Below, piece after piece: positions 15,061 to 22,332 of a stretch of 35,907 bases of DNA (position 1 is its first letter; every line of letters starts with the position of its first letter). The position numbers and the translations under genes are program-made. The notes beneath the pieces are model-generated. The model saw nothing but the letters and a program-made list of their open reading frames with translations. It did not search any database and was not told where the DNA came from. The stretch spans positions 1 to 35,907 of the forward strand of contig JASHQF010000007.1 of NCBI GenBank assembly GCA_030037695.1, written 5' to 3'. Source of the DNA: Thermoplasmata archaeon. Its GTDB lineage: Archaea; Thermoplasmatota; Thermoplasmata; Lutacidiplasmatales; UBA184.

Positions 15061-15336
15061 GCGGGAGGGTCCGTCTCGCGGCTCCGCCCGTCCTCCGAGA
15101 GGTCGAAGGGACCTGAGGCGTCGTATCTCTCCGGTCCGACGTAGCACCCCCGGGAGACTCGGGCACCGAGGCGACGGGACGAGACCGCCCCGCGGGCGAC
15201 AGGGTTCGGTGAGGGGGGTCTCTTGCCCCGAGGCCCCCACCCCGGGGACCTGCCCGGTCCGCAGGTCTCGGACCGCGCAGTACCGACCGCGGTCCCGTAG
15301 CAAGCAGTTTACCTCCCCCGTCGCTACGCGACCGAC
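15061..15336 (+). promoter_or_regulatory. Intergenic region ending in the response-regulator promoter
   Basis: This 276-base gap has no convincing open frame. Near its end AGTTTACC (15307-15314) is TATA-like and lies about 28 bases before GTG 15337, fitting a leaderless start. Several short GC-rich complementary stretches occur around 15200-15300, but in sequence this rich in G and C they do not by themselves support an RNA gene. Confidence 0.35.
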
Positions 15337-16377
15337 GTGCGCGTCCTAGTCGTCGACGACGATCGCGTCTTCCGGGAGGAGCTCGCCGAGCTCCTCCGGG
15401 ACGACCAGCACGAGGTCGAGGCCGAGGGATCGGTCGCGAAGGCGGTCGAGCGCCTGGAAGGGGCCGAGTTCGACGTCGTGCTCACCGACCTCAAGATGCC
15501 CCGGCAGGGCGGGCTCGACCTGCTGCGGACGGTCCGGGCCCGGTGGCCCCGAACGTTCGTCGTGATGGTCACCGGCTTCGCGACCGTGGAGAGCGCCCTC
15601 GAGGCGATGAAACTGGGCGCGTTCGACTACATCCGCAAGCCGTTCCGGCTCGAGCAGGTGCGCGAGACGCTGCGGCTCGTGACCCAGGAGCGGGAGTTCG
15701 ACCTGTCCCGGGAGCTCCAGCGGGACCCCCGGCAGGAGGCCCGTGACCTCGCCGAGGGCGCCCGGCAGGAGGTACTGTTCTTCGGTGACGCCGGGGAGGC
15801 ACCGATCCCCCACGTGACCGTCGTGCCGCTCGACCCCGCGAGCCTCGTGAGCCTTACCGACCGGACGCGGACGTTCCTGGAGGAGCACCCCGACGGCGCC
15901 GTGGTCGTGGCGGGGGCGGAGCGGCTGCTCGAACACCACCGGCTCGAGGAGGTCGTGGCGGTGTTCGACCGGCTCCGGGCTCTCCTCGCCGGACATGGTC
16001 CGCTGCGGGTCGGGTTCAACCCGCGGAGGGTCCCCGCGTCCGCCGCGGCCGCCCTCGGGGCTTCGGTCTCGAGCGACGAGGTCCACGCCACGCTCGAGGC
16101 GCTCGCGAGCCCGATCCGGCGCAAGGCCCTCCACCGTCTCGCCGAGTCGCCGGCCTCGTTCGGGGAGGTGATGCGGGCCGCCGGGGTGGACGATTCCCCC
16201 AAGATGTCGTTCCACCTGCGGCGTCTCGTGGACGCGGGCCTCCTTCACCACGAGGCCGACGCGTACCGCCTGACCCCCCGGGGCGAGGCGAGCGTCCGGC
16301 TGCTGCGCGACGCCACGTTCCTCCCCCCATCGTCGAGCGAGGCGAACCTCGCGTTCCCTCGACGCCGCGGCGCGTGA
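15337..16377 (+). CDS. Response regulator: receiver + DUF835-like + winged HTH
   Basis: A 346-residue three-part regulator. Receiver, 1-120: acidic pocket V-D-D-D (6-9), phospho-acceptor D51 in L-T-D-L-K-M-P, conserved T79 region and K101 in R-K-P-F. Middle, about 145-245: V-L-F-F-G-D-A-G ... G-A-V-V-V-A-G-A-E-R-L-L-E-H-H ... L-R-V-G-F-N-P-R, resembling archaeal DUF835. C-terminal, about 247-330: an ArsR-like winged helix (L-A-S-P-I-R-R-K-A-L-H-R-L then K-M-S-F-H-L-R-R-L-V-D-A-G-L-L). Bacterial-type output domains are absent; this is an archaeal style of regulator. The start is GTG 15337, because the receiver begins at once. Likely partner: the kinase at 12593. Confidence 0.88.
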   Translation: MRVLVVDDDRVFREELAELLRDDQHEVEAEGSVAKAVERLEGAEFDVVLTDLKMPRQGGLDLLRTVRARWPRTFVVMVTGFATVESALEAMKLGAFDYIRKPFRLEQVRETLRLVTQEREFDLSRELQRDPRQEARDLAEGARQEVLFFGDAGEAPIPHVTVVPLDPASLVSLTDRTRTFLEEHPDGAVVVAGAERLLEHHRLEEVVAVFDRLRALLAGHGPLRVGFNPRRVPASAAAALGASVSSDEVHATLEALASPIRRKALHRLAESPASFGEVMRAAGVDDSPKMSFHLRRLVDAGLLHHEADAYRLTPRGEASVRLLRDATFLPPSSSEANLAFPRRRGA

Positions 16378-16462
16378 CCCGACGACCTTCGGATCGTACC
16401 GGAACGGATCCTAGGCGAACGGGTCGCCGAGCCCCGCACCGGGGGCGGAGCGCCGGGGCGCG

Positions 16463-17599
16463 TTACGGCGATGCCGGGGAAGCGGCGCTCACCGAGTGGA
16501 TGGCCGGGAACTGGAACGGCACGAGGCTCCACGACCGCCCGGCGTCCGGGCTCGCGAACAGCTGGCCCGTCGTCGTCCCCACGTAGATCCCGGGCGGGTC
16601 GAGGGCATCGGTCGCGATCCCCTCGCGCTGGACGCCGAAATCTCCGGGGAACGCCCCGGGCCGGACCAGACGCCGCCACTTGCGGCGCCGGTCGTTCCAC
16701 TCGAGTACCTGGAAGTGGCCCCCACCGATCACCCGGGCCCGGTCGTTGAGCGGTACGAAGTAGGCGCGGCCGGGCGCGGAGGGCGGGGAGGCGACCCCGA
16801 AGCCGAAGTCGCCACCGAGCGCCTTGCCGATCCGGGTCCACGAATCCATCCGGTCGCGGGAGACGTAGATCCCCCCGTGGTCCTGCCGGTAGAACGTGTC
16901 CGGGTCCTCGGCGTCGAGGGCCACGTGGTGGACGCACTGGCCGGTCTCGGGGAATTTCTCGGGCAGGAACGGGGTCTCGACGCCCCGGTTCCTCGGTCGC
17001 CAGCTCGCCCCGCCGTCCTCCGAGCGGAACGTCCCCACCGCCGAGAGGCCGATGTACAGGCGCCGCGCGTCGCGGGGGTCGACCAGGATCGTGTGCAGGC
17101 ATGCGCCCCCGAACCCCGGGGCCCAGTCCTTGCGGGCCGGATGCTCGTTGATGCTGGCGATCGGCTCCCAGCTCCGGCCGAGATCGGTCGACCGGAACAG
17201 GAGGTGCGGATCGGCGCCGAGGTACAGCGTCTCGGGCTCCGAGGCGAGCCCGGGCTCGATGTGCCAGAGGTTGTTGAGCGGCCGTGGGACCGGGGTCGAC
17301 GGGCTCGCCTCGTTCATCTGGAAGGCGCGGTCCTTACGCAACGGGTTGAGCGGGGTCGCGATCTCCTTCCACTTCCGTCCCCCGTCGCGGGATCGCTGGA
17401 CCTCGGGCCCGAAGAACGGGTTGTTCACGGCGGCGTAGAGGTCGCCGGGGTGCCGGGGGTCGGCGACGACATGGTAGACCTCGTTGCCCTCGTGGGCGAC
17501 CGGGCCGACCTTCCAGCGTCGGCGCCGGGCGTCCCCGGTCACCACGTACGTACCCTTCCTCGTCCCCACCAGGATCCTCACCGGTTCTTTCCGCGCCAT
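16463..17599 (-). CDS. BNR/Asp-box repeat beta-propeller protein
   Basis: A 378-residue protein with repeated sialidase-type Asp-box motifs: S-R-D-G-G-R-K-W near 69-76, S-T-D-L-G-R-S-W, S-E-D-G-G-A-S-W, S-R-D-R-M-D-S-W and S-P-D-A-G-R-S-W near the end, spaced as blades of a propeller. It has no signal peptide and no lipobox, so it is probably cytoplasmic and unlikely to be a secreted sialidase. The catalytic Arg triad and Tyr/Glu pair of true sialidases were not found. ATG 17599 follows a good GGAGGAG ribosome-binding site in the 11-base gap after the MoaD-like gene, so the two are co-expressed. Biochemical function unknown. Confidence 0.85.
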   Translation of the reverse strand: MARKEPVRILVGTRKGTYVVTGDARRRRWKVGPVAHEGNEVYHVVADPRHPGDLYAAVNNPFFGPEVQRSRDGGRKWKEIATPLNPLRKDRAFQMNEASPSTPVPRPLNNLWHIEPGLASEPETLYLGADPHLLFRSTDLGRSWEPIASINEHPARKDWAPGFGGACLHTILVDPRDARRLYIGLSAVGTFRSEDGGASWRPRNRGVETPFLPEKFPETGQCVHHVALDAEDPDTFYRQDHGGIYVSRDRMDSWTRIGKALGGDFGFGVASPPSAPGRAYFVPLNDRARVIGGGHFQVLEWNDRRRKWRRLVRPGAFPGDFGVQREGIATDALDPPGIYVGTTTGQLFASPDAGRSWSLVPFQFPAIHSVSAASPASP

Positions 17600-17610
17600 G
17601 ACCGCTCCTC

Positions 17611-17898
17611 CTACCCTCCGGCGATCGAGTGCAGGATATCGACGCTCCGCGCTCCCTCGAGGCCGGTCGAGACCCCGGACGTCCCGCTCACGTCCTTGCC
17701 GTCGACGAACACCCGGACGTACTTGCGGAGCTGGCCCGTTTCGTCGCGCAGTTTGAACCGGAGCTTCGGGTAGCGGCCCTCGAGCTCGTCTAAGAGCTGC
17801 TCGACAGAGTCGGCGGCGACCGACTCGCGCCCCTTGGGGCCGAACTCTCGGAGCCAGCTATCGAGCCGGACCTCCAGCTTCGCCACCGTCCGCTTCAC
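17611..17898 (-). CDS. MoaD/ThiS-like (SAMP-type) ubiquitin-fold protein
   Basis: A 95-residue beta-grasp protein ending in A-G-G. The R-K-Y-V-R-V-F-V-D-G-K-D-V and D-I-L-H-S-I-A-G-G segments match MoaD/ThiS sulfur carriers and archaeal SAMP modifiers, whose terminal glycine is activated by an E1-like enzyme. GTG 17898 is the most upstream plausible start and lies about 30 bases after a TATA-like CATGTAAC on the minus strand (17934-17927). GTG 17886 is the alternative. The BNR-repeat gene follows directly. No molybdopterin or thiamine gene is nearby, so the target could be tungsten/molybdenum cofactor sulfur transfer, tRNA thiolation, or modification of a partner such as the BNR protein; the last is speculation. 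Confidence 0.85.
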   Translation of the reverse strand: MKRTVAKLEVRLDSWLREFGPKGRESVAADSVEQLLDELEGRYPKLRFKLRDETGQLRKYVRVFVDGKDVSGTSGVSTGLEGARSVDILHSIAGG

Positions 17899-18004
17899 CC
17901 CCGGAGGATCGCCCCGAGACCGCGCCGTTACATGAAAAGGTGGCGGAGGAGGGGGCGGGCCGGCGGGTTCCCCGAACGCGCCGCGATCGGCACCCGGGCG
18001 GGCC

Positions 18005-18436
18005 CTAGGCGCGGTCGGGTTCGTCCTCGCACGGCGGGATCGCCTCCCCGTGCGGGCATCGGGCCGGGTGGCCCTCGGCTTCGCAGAGGCGTTCCACGGT
18101 CTTGTGGGAGAGGGAGAGGTCGACCTCGCGGGCCGCCCGGCACGTATCCTCGGCAGAGAGTCCGAGCTGGTCGAACAGTCCCTCCGCGATCCGATGGTGC
18201 CGGTCGTACTCGACGATCGTCCGCCGTCCCCGTTCGGTGAGCCGGGACTTGCCGCGGTACCGTTCGATCAGCCCGAGCTCCTCGAGCTGGGTCAGATGGC
18301 CGAGCGCCGTCGGGGGGCGAAGGCGGAGGCGCCCGGCGATCCCGTTGAGCGAGGCGCCACGTTCCGGGGTCTGCCCCGCGCGCACGGCCTGGAGGGCATC
18401 GACCTGCCGGCGGGTCAGGCGCTCGAGCGTCTCCAT
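18005..18436 (-). CDS. DtxR-family metal-dependent repressor, short form
   Basis: A 143-residue regulator. An N-terminal winged helix (S-L-N-G-I-A-G-R-L-R-L-R-P-P-T-A-L-G-H-L-T-Q-L-E-E-L-G-L-I-E-R) is followed by the DtxR dimerisation and metal region (V-E-Y-D-R-H-H-R-I-A-E-G-L, A-A-R-E-V-D-L-S-L-S, and near the end E-G-H-P-A-R-C-P-H-G-E-A-I-P-P-C). It ends there, so the SH3-like third domain is missing. It likely senses Fe(II) or Mn(II). ATG 18436 lies 24-30 bases after the TATA box CTATAAAT, which sits inside a palindrome (18455-18469), so self-repression is probable. The neighbours, a ferritin-like fusion and a ZIP-like transporter, are natural targets. Confidence 0.88.
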   Translation of the reverse strand: METLERLTRRQVDALQAVRAGQTPERGASLNGIAGRLRLRPPTALGHLTQLEELGLIERYRGKSRLTERGRRTIVEYDRHHRIAEGLFDQLGLSAEDTCRAAREVDLSLSHKTVERLCEAEGHPARCPHGEAIPPCEDEPDRA

Positions 18437-18454
18437 CGAACCTTGTATGGGAAG

Positions 18455-18469
18455 TCCTAATTTATAGGA
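18455..18469 (-). promoter_or_regulatory. Palindrome around the TATA box of the DtxR-type gene
   Basis: The arms TCCTA and TAGGA enclose ATTTA (plus strand); read on the minus strand this contains CTATAAAT, a textbook archaeal TATA box about 30 bases before ATG 18436. The symmetry extends outward as GGAA...TTCC with one extra base (18450-18473). The site also encodes the last codons and stop of the upstream ferritin-like gene. A repressor bound here would block TATA-binding protein. Confidence 0.6.
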
Positions 18470-19305
18470 TTCCCCGACTTTTCAGGTCCGGATCGGCCCC
18501 CTCCGGGCCGCCGAACGCCGGGGCGTCGGGCCCCGGGCCGTGGGCCGGACGCGCTCCGCTCGTCGAGTCCCGACTCCAGGAGCTGCTGGAGGAGTCGCTC
18601 GTGCTTGCGCTCGTCCGACTCCATGCTGTCCCAGAGGACGCGCATGATGCCGCCGAGCTCGGGTCCGAGACGTACCTCGTCCGTCGCCTCCGCCTCCCGC
18701 TCCCGGGCGATGAGGTGCTCGACGTCCGCGCGCGAGATCCCGGTGGGGGCGCTCGACGTCACGCCCCGGTCCAGGTACGCCGCCAGCGACGCGACGATCT
18801 CGGCGTGGCGTAGGCTGTCGGAGGCGATCTGCCGGAACACCGCCCGGGTCAGCTCGTCCCGCGATCGTTGCGCGAGCCGCATGCACTCGGCGACCGCGTT
18901 CTGCTCGCCCGCGATCCGGTTGCGCAGCCATCGGGGCACCTTGCGCCGGAGCTCGACGTCGAGGCCCCCCTTCGCCCGGCGCGGGCCGTCGGCGCCGGTG
19001 CGCCCCCGGGGGCGATCGGCGAGGCGGATCGCCGCCTCGAGCACGGCCTTCGGACCGGCCTCTCCGTCGACGAGCGCCTGCGCCGTGGAGCGCGCGATCG
19101 CTCGGGCCTCCTCGTCGCCCAGGAACTGCTGGAGGACCGGCCCGAGGCGTTTCCCGGAGAGGTACTGGGAGATCGACGACACCACCACGCCGAGGAGGAG
19201 GGCGGCGCGGCGCTCGGACAACCCGAATCCCTCGACGAGCTCGCGGGCCACGAGCGCCTGCACGATCTGGACCGACGCCCCGGGGGACGGCACGGACCGC
19301 GCCAT
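18457..19305 (-). CDS. Helix-turn-helix / ferritin-like fusion protein
   Basis: A 282-residue protein with two halves. Residues 10-65 form a helix-turn-helix of the archaeal COG2522 type (A-R-E-L-V-E-G-F-G-L-S-E-R-R-A-A-L-L-L-G-V, then S-S-I-S-Q-Y-L-S-G-K-R). After a basic linker, residues about 128-245 look like a four-helix ferritin/rubrerythrin-type bundle: E134 in G-E-Q-N-A, D163-x3-H167, an acidic helix near 200-211, and E232-R-K-H235. The metal ligands are only partly canonical, so iron binding is likely but not certain. A Pro/Arg/Gly-rich tail ends at the DtxR promoter. ATG 19305 is chosen because a TATA-like CTATGT lies about 30 bases upstream; GTG 19329 is the alternative. It may be an iron-sensing regulator. 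Confidence 0.75.
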   Translation of the reverse strand: MARSVPSPGASVQIVQALVARELVEGFGLSERRAALLLGVVVSSISQYLSGKRLGPVLQQFLGDEEARAIARSTAQALVDGEAGPKAVLEAAIRLADRPRGRTGADGPRRAKGGLDVELRRKVPRWLRNRIAGEQNAVAECMRLAQRSRDELTRAVFRQIASDSLRHAEIVASLAAYLDRGVTSSAPTGISRADVEHLIAREREAEATDEVRLGPELGGIMRVLWDSMESDERKHERLLQQLLESGLDERSASGPRPGARRPGVRRPGGGRSGPEKSGNPIN

Positions 19306-19360
19306 CGACGGGGCGTCGGAGCCCGGCACCGTACATAGCCGCTCGCGCGGGACGACGGTC

Positions 19361-20170
19361 CTAGACCGCGTTGACCGCGAACCCGAGCACGAAGCCTACC
19401 ATGATGCCGAGGTAGACGAGACGGTTCCGGGCCAGCGACAGGGCCCGGGATTCGAGCGGCCGGAAGCCGACGCGCAGCATCGGTAGGATCGCGTAGGCGA
19501 TCGCCCCCATCGCGAGGGCGTCGAAGATCGTGATGAACAATGCGTTGCTCCAGACGTAGCCGATCGCGCCCCCGACGATCGTCGGCAGTCCTCCGATCAG
19601 GAACAGCCCCGCCATGAGGGCCGGGGTCCGGCGGGCGTTCGTGCCGAGGAACGGGGAGGCGATCGGGAACCCCTCGGTCACGTTCTGGAGGAAGAACCCG
19701 AGGAAGACGACCGCCAGGATCCCGAGGGCGCCGGCGGTCCAGTTCACCCCGAAGACGAGACCCTCCGTGAGGTTCTGCAGTCCGATCCCTAGGGCGATGA
19801 TCAGGGCGGTGTTCCGTGGGCTCGGCTCCGTGGCCGCTGCCGTGCCGGCGCCGGTCTCGGACCCCGGGTCCTCAGCCCGAGCGGCGCGGGGGAAGTTGTC
19901 GATCGCGTAGAGGCCGACGAACGCCGCCAGGAACCCTACGCCGAACGCGACGGAGTAGCCGCCGTTCGCCACGTAGCCGTTCGGGTACAGGATCGGGGCG
20001 ACATCGGAGAAGATGTCGGCGAGCAGGAAGACGAGGATGCCGATCGCGACCGCGTTGAGCGCGACCGCCCACCGCCCCTGCGCCCGCTTGCTGTAGACGA
20101 CCGGCCAGGAGAGGAAGATCGACATCCCCATCGCCGTCGTCAGCGCGAGGAACACCCAGAAATCGCCCAC
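19361..20170 (-). CDS. ZIP-like metal transporter family protein
   Basis: A 269-residue membrane protein with about eight helices. Two helices carry the ZIP signature in altered form: L-Q-N-L-T-E-G at 131-137 and L-Q-N-V-T-E-G at 161-167, where typical ZIP proteins have H-N-x-x-E-G and H-E-x-P-H-E. The variable loop between helices 3 and 4 (about 95-119) is Glu/Thr/Ala-rich and lacks the His cluster of many zinc importers. The loss of histidines may mean a different metal or changed transport. GTG 20170 lies about 30 bases after a TATA-like GCTTAAGC (20208-20201), so it is probably leaderless. Downstream on the same strand are the HTH-ferritin and DtxR-type genes. Confidence 0.8.
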   Translation of the reverse strand: MGDFWVFLALTTAMGMSIFLSWPVVYSKRAQGRWAVALNAVAIGILVFLLADIFSDVAPILYPNGYVANGGYSVAFGVGFLAAFVGLYAIDNFPRAARAEDPGSETGAGTAAATEPSPRNTALIIALGIGLQNLTEGLVFGVNWTAGALGILAVVFLGFFLQNVTEGFPIASPFLGTNARRTPALMAGLFLIGGLPTIVGGAIGYVWSNALFITIFDALAMGAIAYAILPMLRVGFRPLESRALSLARNRLVYLGIMVGFVLGFAVNAV

Positions 20171-20407
20171 GTGGCCTCGGGAGCGTTTACCCGGCGTGCG
20201 GCTTAAGCGTTTTGTCTGTGAAGCAGCGACACTTTGTGTTCACTGAAGAAACGAATCCGCCCCGGGCTCGTCGCGGGGCCGACCGCTCCGTCCCGGGACC
20301 TCCCCGTCGCCCCGCGTTATATCCCGCCCCTCGGTGGCCGTCGCCTTGAGGCGGGCGCCCGTTGCCGCGAGAGGAGCCGGACGCCCTCGGCCCCGGGGTC
20401 CACGACG
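20171..20407. promoter_or_regulatory. Divergent intergenic region between ZIP-like and PiT genes
   Basis: GCTTAAGC (20201-20208) serves the minus-strand ZIP-like gene, and GTTATAT (20316-20322) is a good TATA box for the plus-strand PiT gene, placing its start near 20346 and leaving a leader of about 60 bases. Beyond the ZIP-side box are nested inverted repeats: GTGAA (20218-20222) with TTCAC (20239-20243), and ACAC-TTT-GTGT (20229-20239). These look like regulator sites in the upstream promoter position. Confidence 0.45.
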
Positions 20408-21373
20408 GTGAACGGGGTGGCCGTCGCGCTGGTCGCCGCGGCGCTCGCCTTTGCGTTCAGCATCGGTGCCCACTACACGGGCGCCTGCATGGGCATGCCG
20501 TACGCGGCCGGCGCGCTCCGCGCCGTCACGGCGCTGGTGATCATGGCCCCCGCGACGTTCCTCGGCGCCCTTCTCGCGAGCGGCCGGGTGGAGACGACCG
20601 TCGGGCACGGCATCCTCCTCGGCGGCACGGTCGACTACGGAGTCGCCCTCGCGATCCTGGCGAGCGCCCTGCTGCTCACGAGCCTGTACAACTTCGCGAC
20701 CTTACCGACGTCGACGATCCAGATCCTCGTGTTCTCGGCGGTCGGGGCGGGGCTCGCGGCGGGGATCCCGATCGATTGGGGGACGATCGGCACGTTCCTC
20801 GTGCTCTGGGCGATCGCCCCGGTCGCGGCGTTCGGTCTCGGCTACCTCTTCACCGTCGCCTTCGACCGACGCGGCGCCCCGGAGGGACGTTCCGCGCCCC
20901 TCGCCCGGACTGCCGTGTGGGGCCTCGCGGCGGTGGGGACCGCCGCGTCGTTCGCGATGGGGGCGAACGACGTCTCGAACGCGACCGGCGGGCTCGTGAT
21001 GACCGGGCTGTTCGGTCTCGGAACGGCGGCGCTCGTCGGGGGGATCGGGCTGGCCGCGGGGATCCTCACCTGGGGCCGGCCCCTGCTCGAGAAGGTCGCG
21101 TTCCGCATCGTGAAGCTCGACCCCCGCATGGCGATCGGCTCGCAGATCGCCCAAGCGGGGATCGTCCTCGCCTACACCGCGTTCGGCTACTTCACGTCGA
21201 TGAACCAGGCCCTCGTGGGGGCGATGCTCGGCGCGGGGCGGGCCCGGGGCGAGCAGACGGTCTTCCGGCGGGCGGTCGGCGAGATCGCCCTCGGTTGGGC
21301 GCTCGGACCGGTCTCGGGGCTCGCCCTCGGCTTCGCCCTGGCCACGCTCGTGGGACACCTCGGCCTCGGCTGA
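20408..21373 (+). CDS. PiT-family inorganic phosphate transporter
   Basis: A 321-residue membrane transporter with about ten helices. The second PiT signature is perfect (G-A-N-D-V-S-N-A-T-G, residues 185-194). The first is strongly degenerate (G-A-H-Y-T-G-A-C-M-G, 20-29). The L-P-T-S-T-I-Q stretch (99-105) matches the usual P-x-S-T-T. It probably moves phosphate with a cation; sulfate (CysP) is a minor possibility within the family. GTG 20408 is used because it starts at the first hydrophobic helix and lies after the TATA box at 20316-20322. The in-frame ATG at 20234 precedes that box. No PhoU-like gene is adjacent. Confidence 0.87.
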   Translation: MNGVAVALVAAALAFAFSIGAHYTGACMGMPYAAGALRAVTALVIMAPATFLGALLASGRVETTVGHGILLGGTVDYGVALAILASALLLTSLYNFATLPTSTIQILVFSAVGAGLAAGIPIDWGTIGTFLVLWAIAPVAAFGLGYLFTVAFDRRGAPEGRSAPLARTAVWGLAAVGTAASFAMGANDVSNATGGLVMTGLFGLGTAALVGGIGLAAGILTWGRPLLEKVAFRIVKLDPRMAIGSQIAQAGIVLAYTAFGYFTSMNQALVGAMLGAGRARGEQTVFRRAVGEIALGWALGPVSGLALGFALATLVGHLGLG

Positions 21374-21407
21374 GGAGGGCCGCCCAGTGGCGTGGCCGCC
21401 AGCGCAC

Positions 21408-21450
21408 GCTTAAGTTACCTTGTGTAATTCGGTATCCCAAGGTTACAATC
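21408..21450 (+). promoter_or_regulatory. Pirin promoter with an inverted repeat over the start site
   Basis: GCTTAAG (21408-21414) is TATA-like and predicts transcription start near 21438. GTTACCTTG (21414-21422) and CAAGGTTAC (21438-21446) form an inverted repeat with one mismatch and a 15-base spacer, covering the space from the TATA box to the predicted start. A repressor bound here would block initiation. Confidence 0.45.
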
Positions 21451-22332
21451 ATGCCCGAACCGATCCGTTCGATCACCCGACGGTTTCCCGGGACCCCCAC
21501 GATCGAGGGGGCCGGCGTGCACCTGCGTCGATCGTTCTCGAACCGGGAGGTCCCGCTCTTCGACCCGTTCCTGCTCCTCGACCGCTTCGGTTCGCGGCGG
21601 CCCGAGGACTACCTCGCCGGGTTTCCGTGGCATCCCCACCGGGGGATCGAGACGGTCACCTACGTCCTCGGGGGCCGCGTCGCGCACGGTGACACGCTCG
21701 GCAACTCCGGCGTCATCGGCGCCGGCGACGTCCAGTGGATGAACTCCGGCAGCGGGATCATCCACCAGGAGATGCCCCAACGTACCGACGGGATGCTCAC
21801 GGGGTTCCAGCTGTGGGTCAATCTTCCGGCTCGGGAGAAGATGGGCCTTCCTGCCTACCGGGGCCTCGGCTCCGACGATTTCCCGAACGTTCCGCTCGAG
21901 GACGGGGGCTCGGTGAAGGTCGTCGCGGGGAGCTTCCGTCGGGTCGAGGGCCCGGTGCGGGGGATCCCGGTCGATCCGACGTACCTGGATGTCCAGGTCG
22001 CGCCGGGGGCCTCCCTCGAGCTTCCCGTGCCGAACGGGCACACCGCCTTCGCCCACGCCGTCGAGGGGGAGGGGAGCTTCGACGGGGCCGATCCCTCCCC
22101 GGTCGCGGCCGGCGAGACGGTGCTGTTCGGGTCGGGGGGAGGCGTGCGCTACCGGTCGGGGGACGCCGGCGGTCGGTTCCTGTTCGTCACCGGCCGCCCG
22201 CTCCACGAGCCGGTCGCCTGGTACGGACCGATCGTGATGAACCGCCCGGAGGAGCTCCGCACGGCGATGCAGGAGCTCGAGCGCGGCGACTTCGTCAAGC
22301 ACCGTCGGCCGATCGTCGAAGAGCGCCCGTAG
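21451..22332 (+). CDS. Pirin family cupin protein
   Basis: A 293-residue bicupin. The N-terminal metal site is complete: H61 and H63 in W-H-P-H-R-G, H105 and E107 in S-G-I-I-H-Q-E-M, with the family phrases G-D-V-Q-W-M and H-G-D-T-L-G-N-S-G. Some pirins have quercetin dioxygenase activity and others act as redox-sensitive iron proteins or co-regulators; the sequence does not tell which. ATG 21451 follows a TATA-like box and an inverted repeat. The 3' end overlaps the end of lysK, on the other strand, by 38 bases. Confidence 0.93.
   Translation: MPEPIRSITRRFPGTPTIEGAGVHLRRSFSNREVPLFDPFLLLDRFGSRRPEDYLAGFPWHPHRGIETVTYVLGGRVAHGDTLGNSGVIGAGDVQWMNSGSGIIHQEMPQRTDGMLTGFQLWVNLPAREKMGLPAYRGLGSDDFPNVPLEDGGSVKVVAGSFRRVEGPVRGIPVDPTYLDVQVAPGASLELPVPNGHTAFAHAVEGEGSFDGADPSPVAAGETVLFGSGGGVRYRSGDAGGRFLFVTGRPLHEPVAWYGPIVMNRPEELRTAMQELERGDFVKHRRPIVEERP

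Noticed and set aside
15061..15336. A possible small RNA gene in the GC-rich gap before the response regulator.
   Set aside because: Short complementary stretches exist, but no clear promoter plus terminator and no known RNA motif could be seen; such pairing is expected by chance at this base composition.
16463..17599. A secreted sialidase.
   Set aside because: Asp-box repeats are present, but there is no signal peptide and no recognisable catalytic Arg triad or Tyr/Glu pair, so only a BNR propeller is claimed.
20234..20407. ATG 20234 as a start adding 58 residues to the PiT transporter.
   Set aside because: The added segment is basic, Pro-rich and not membrane-like, and the good TATA box (20316-20322) lies downstream of this ATG. 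GTG 20408 starts directly at the first helix.
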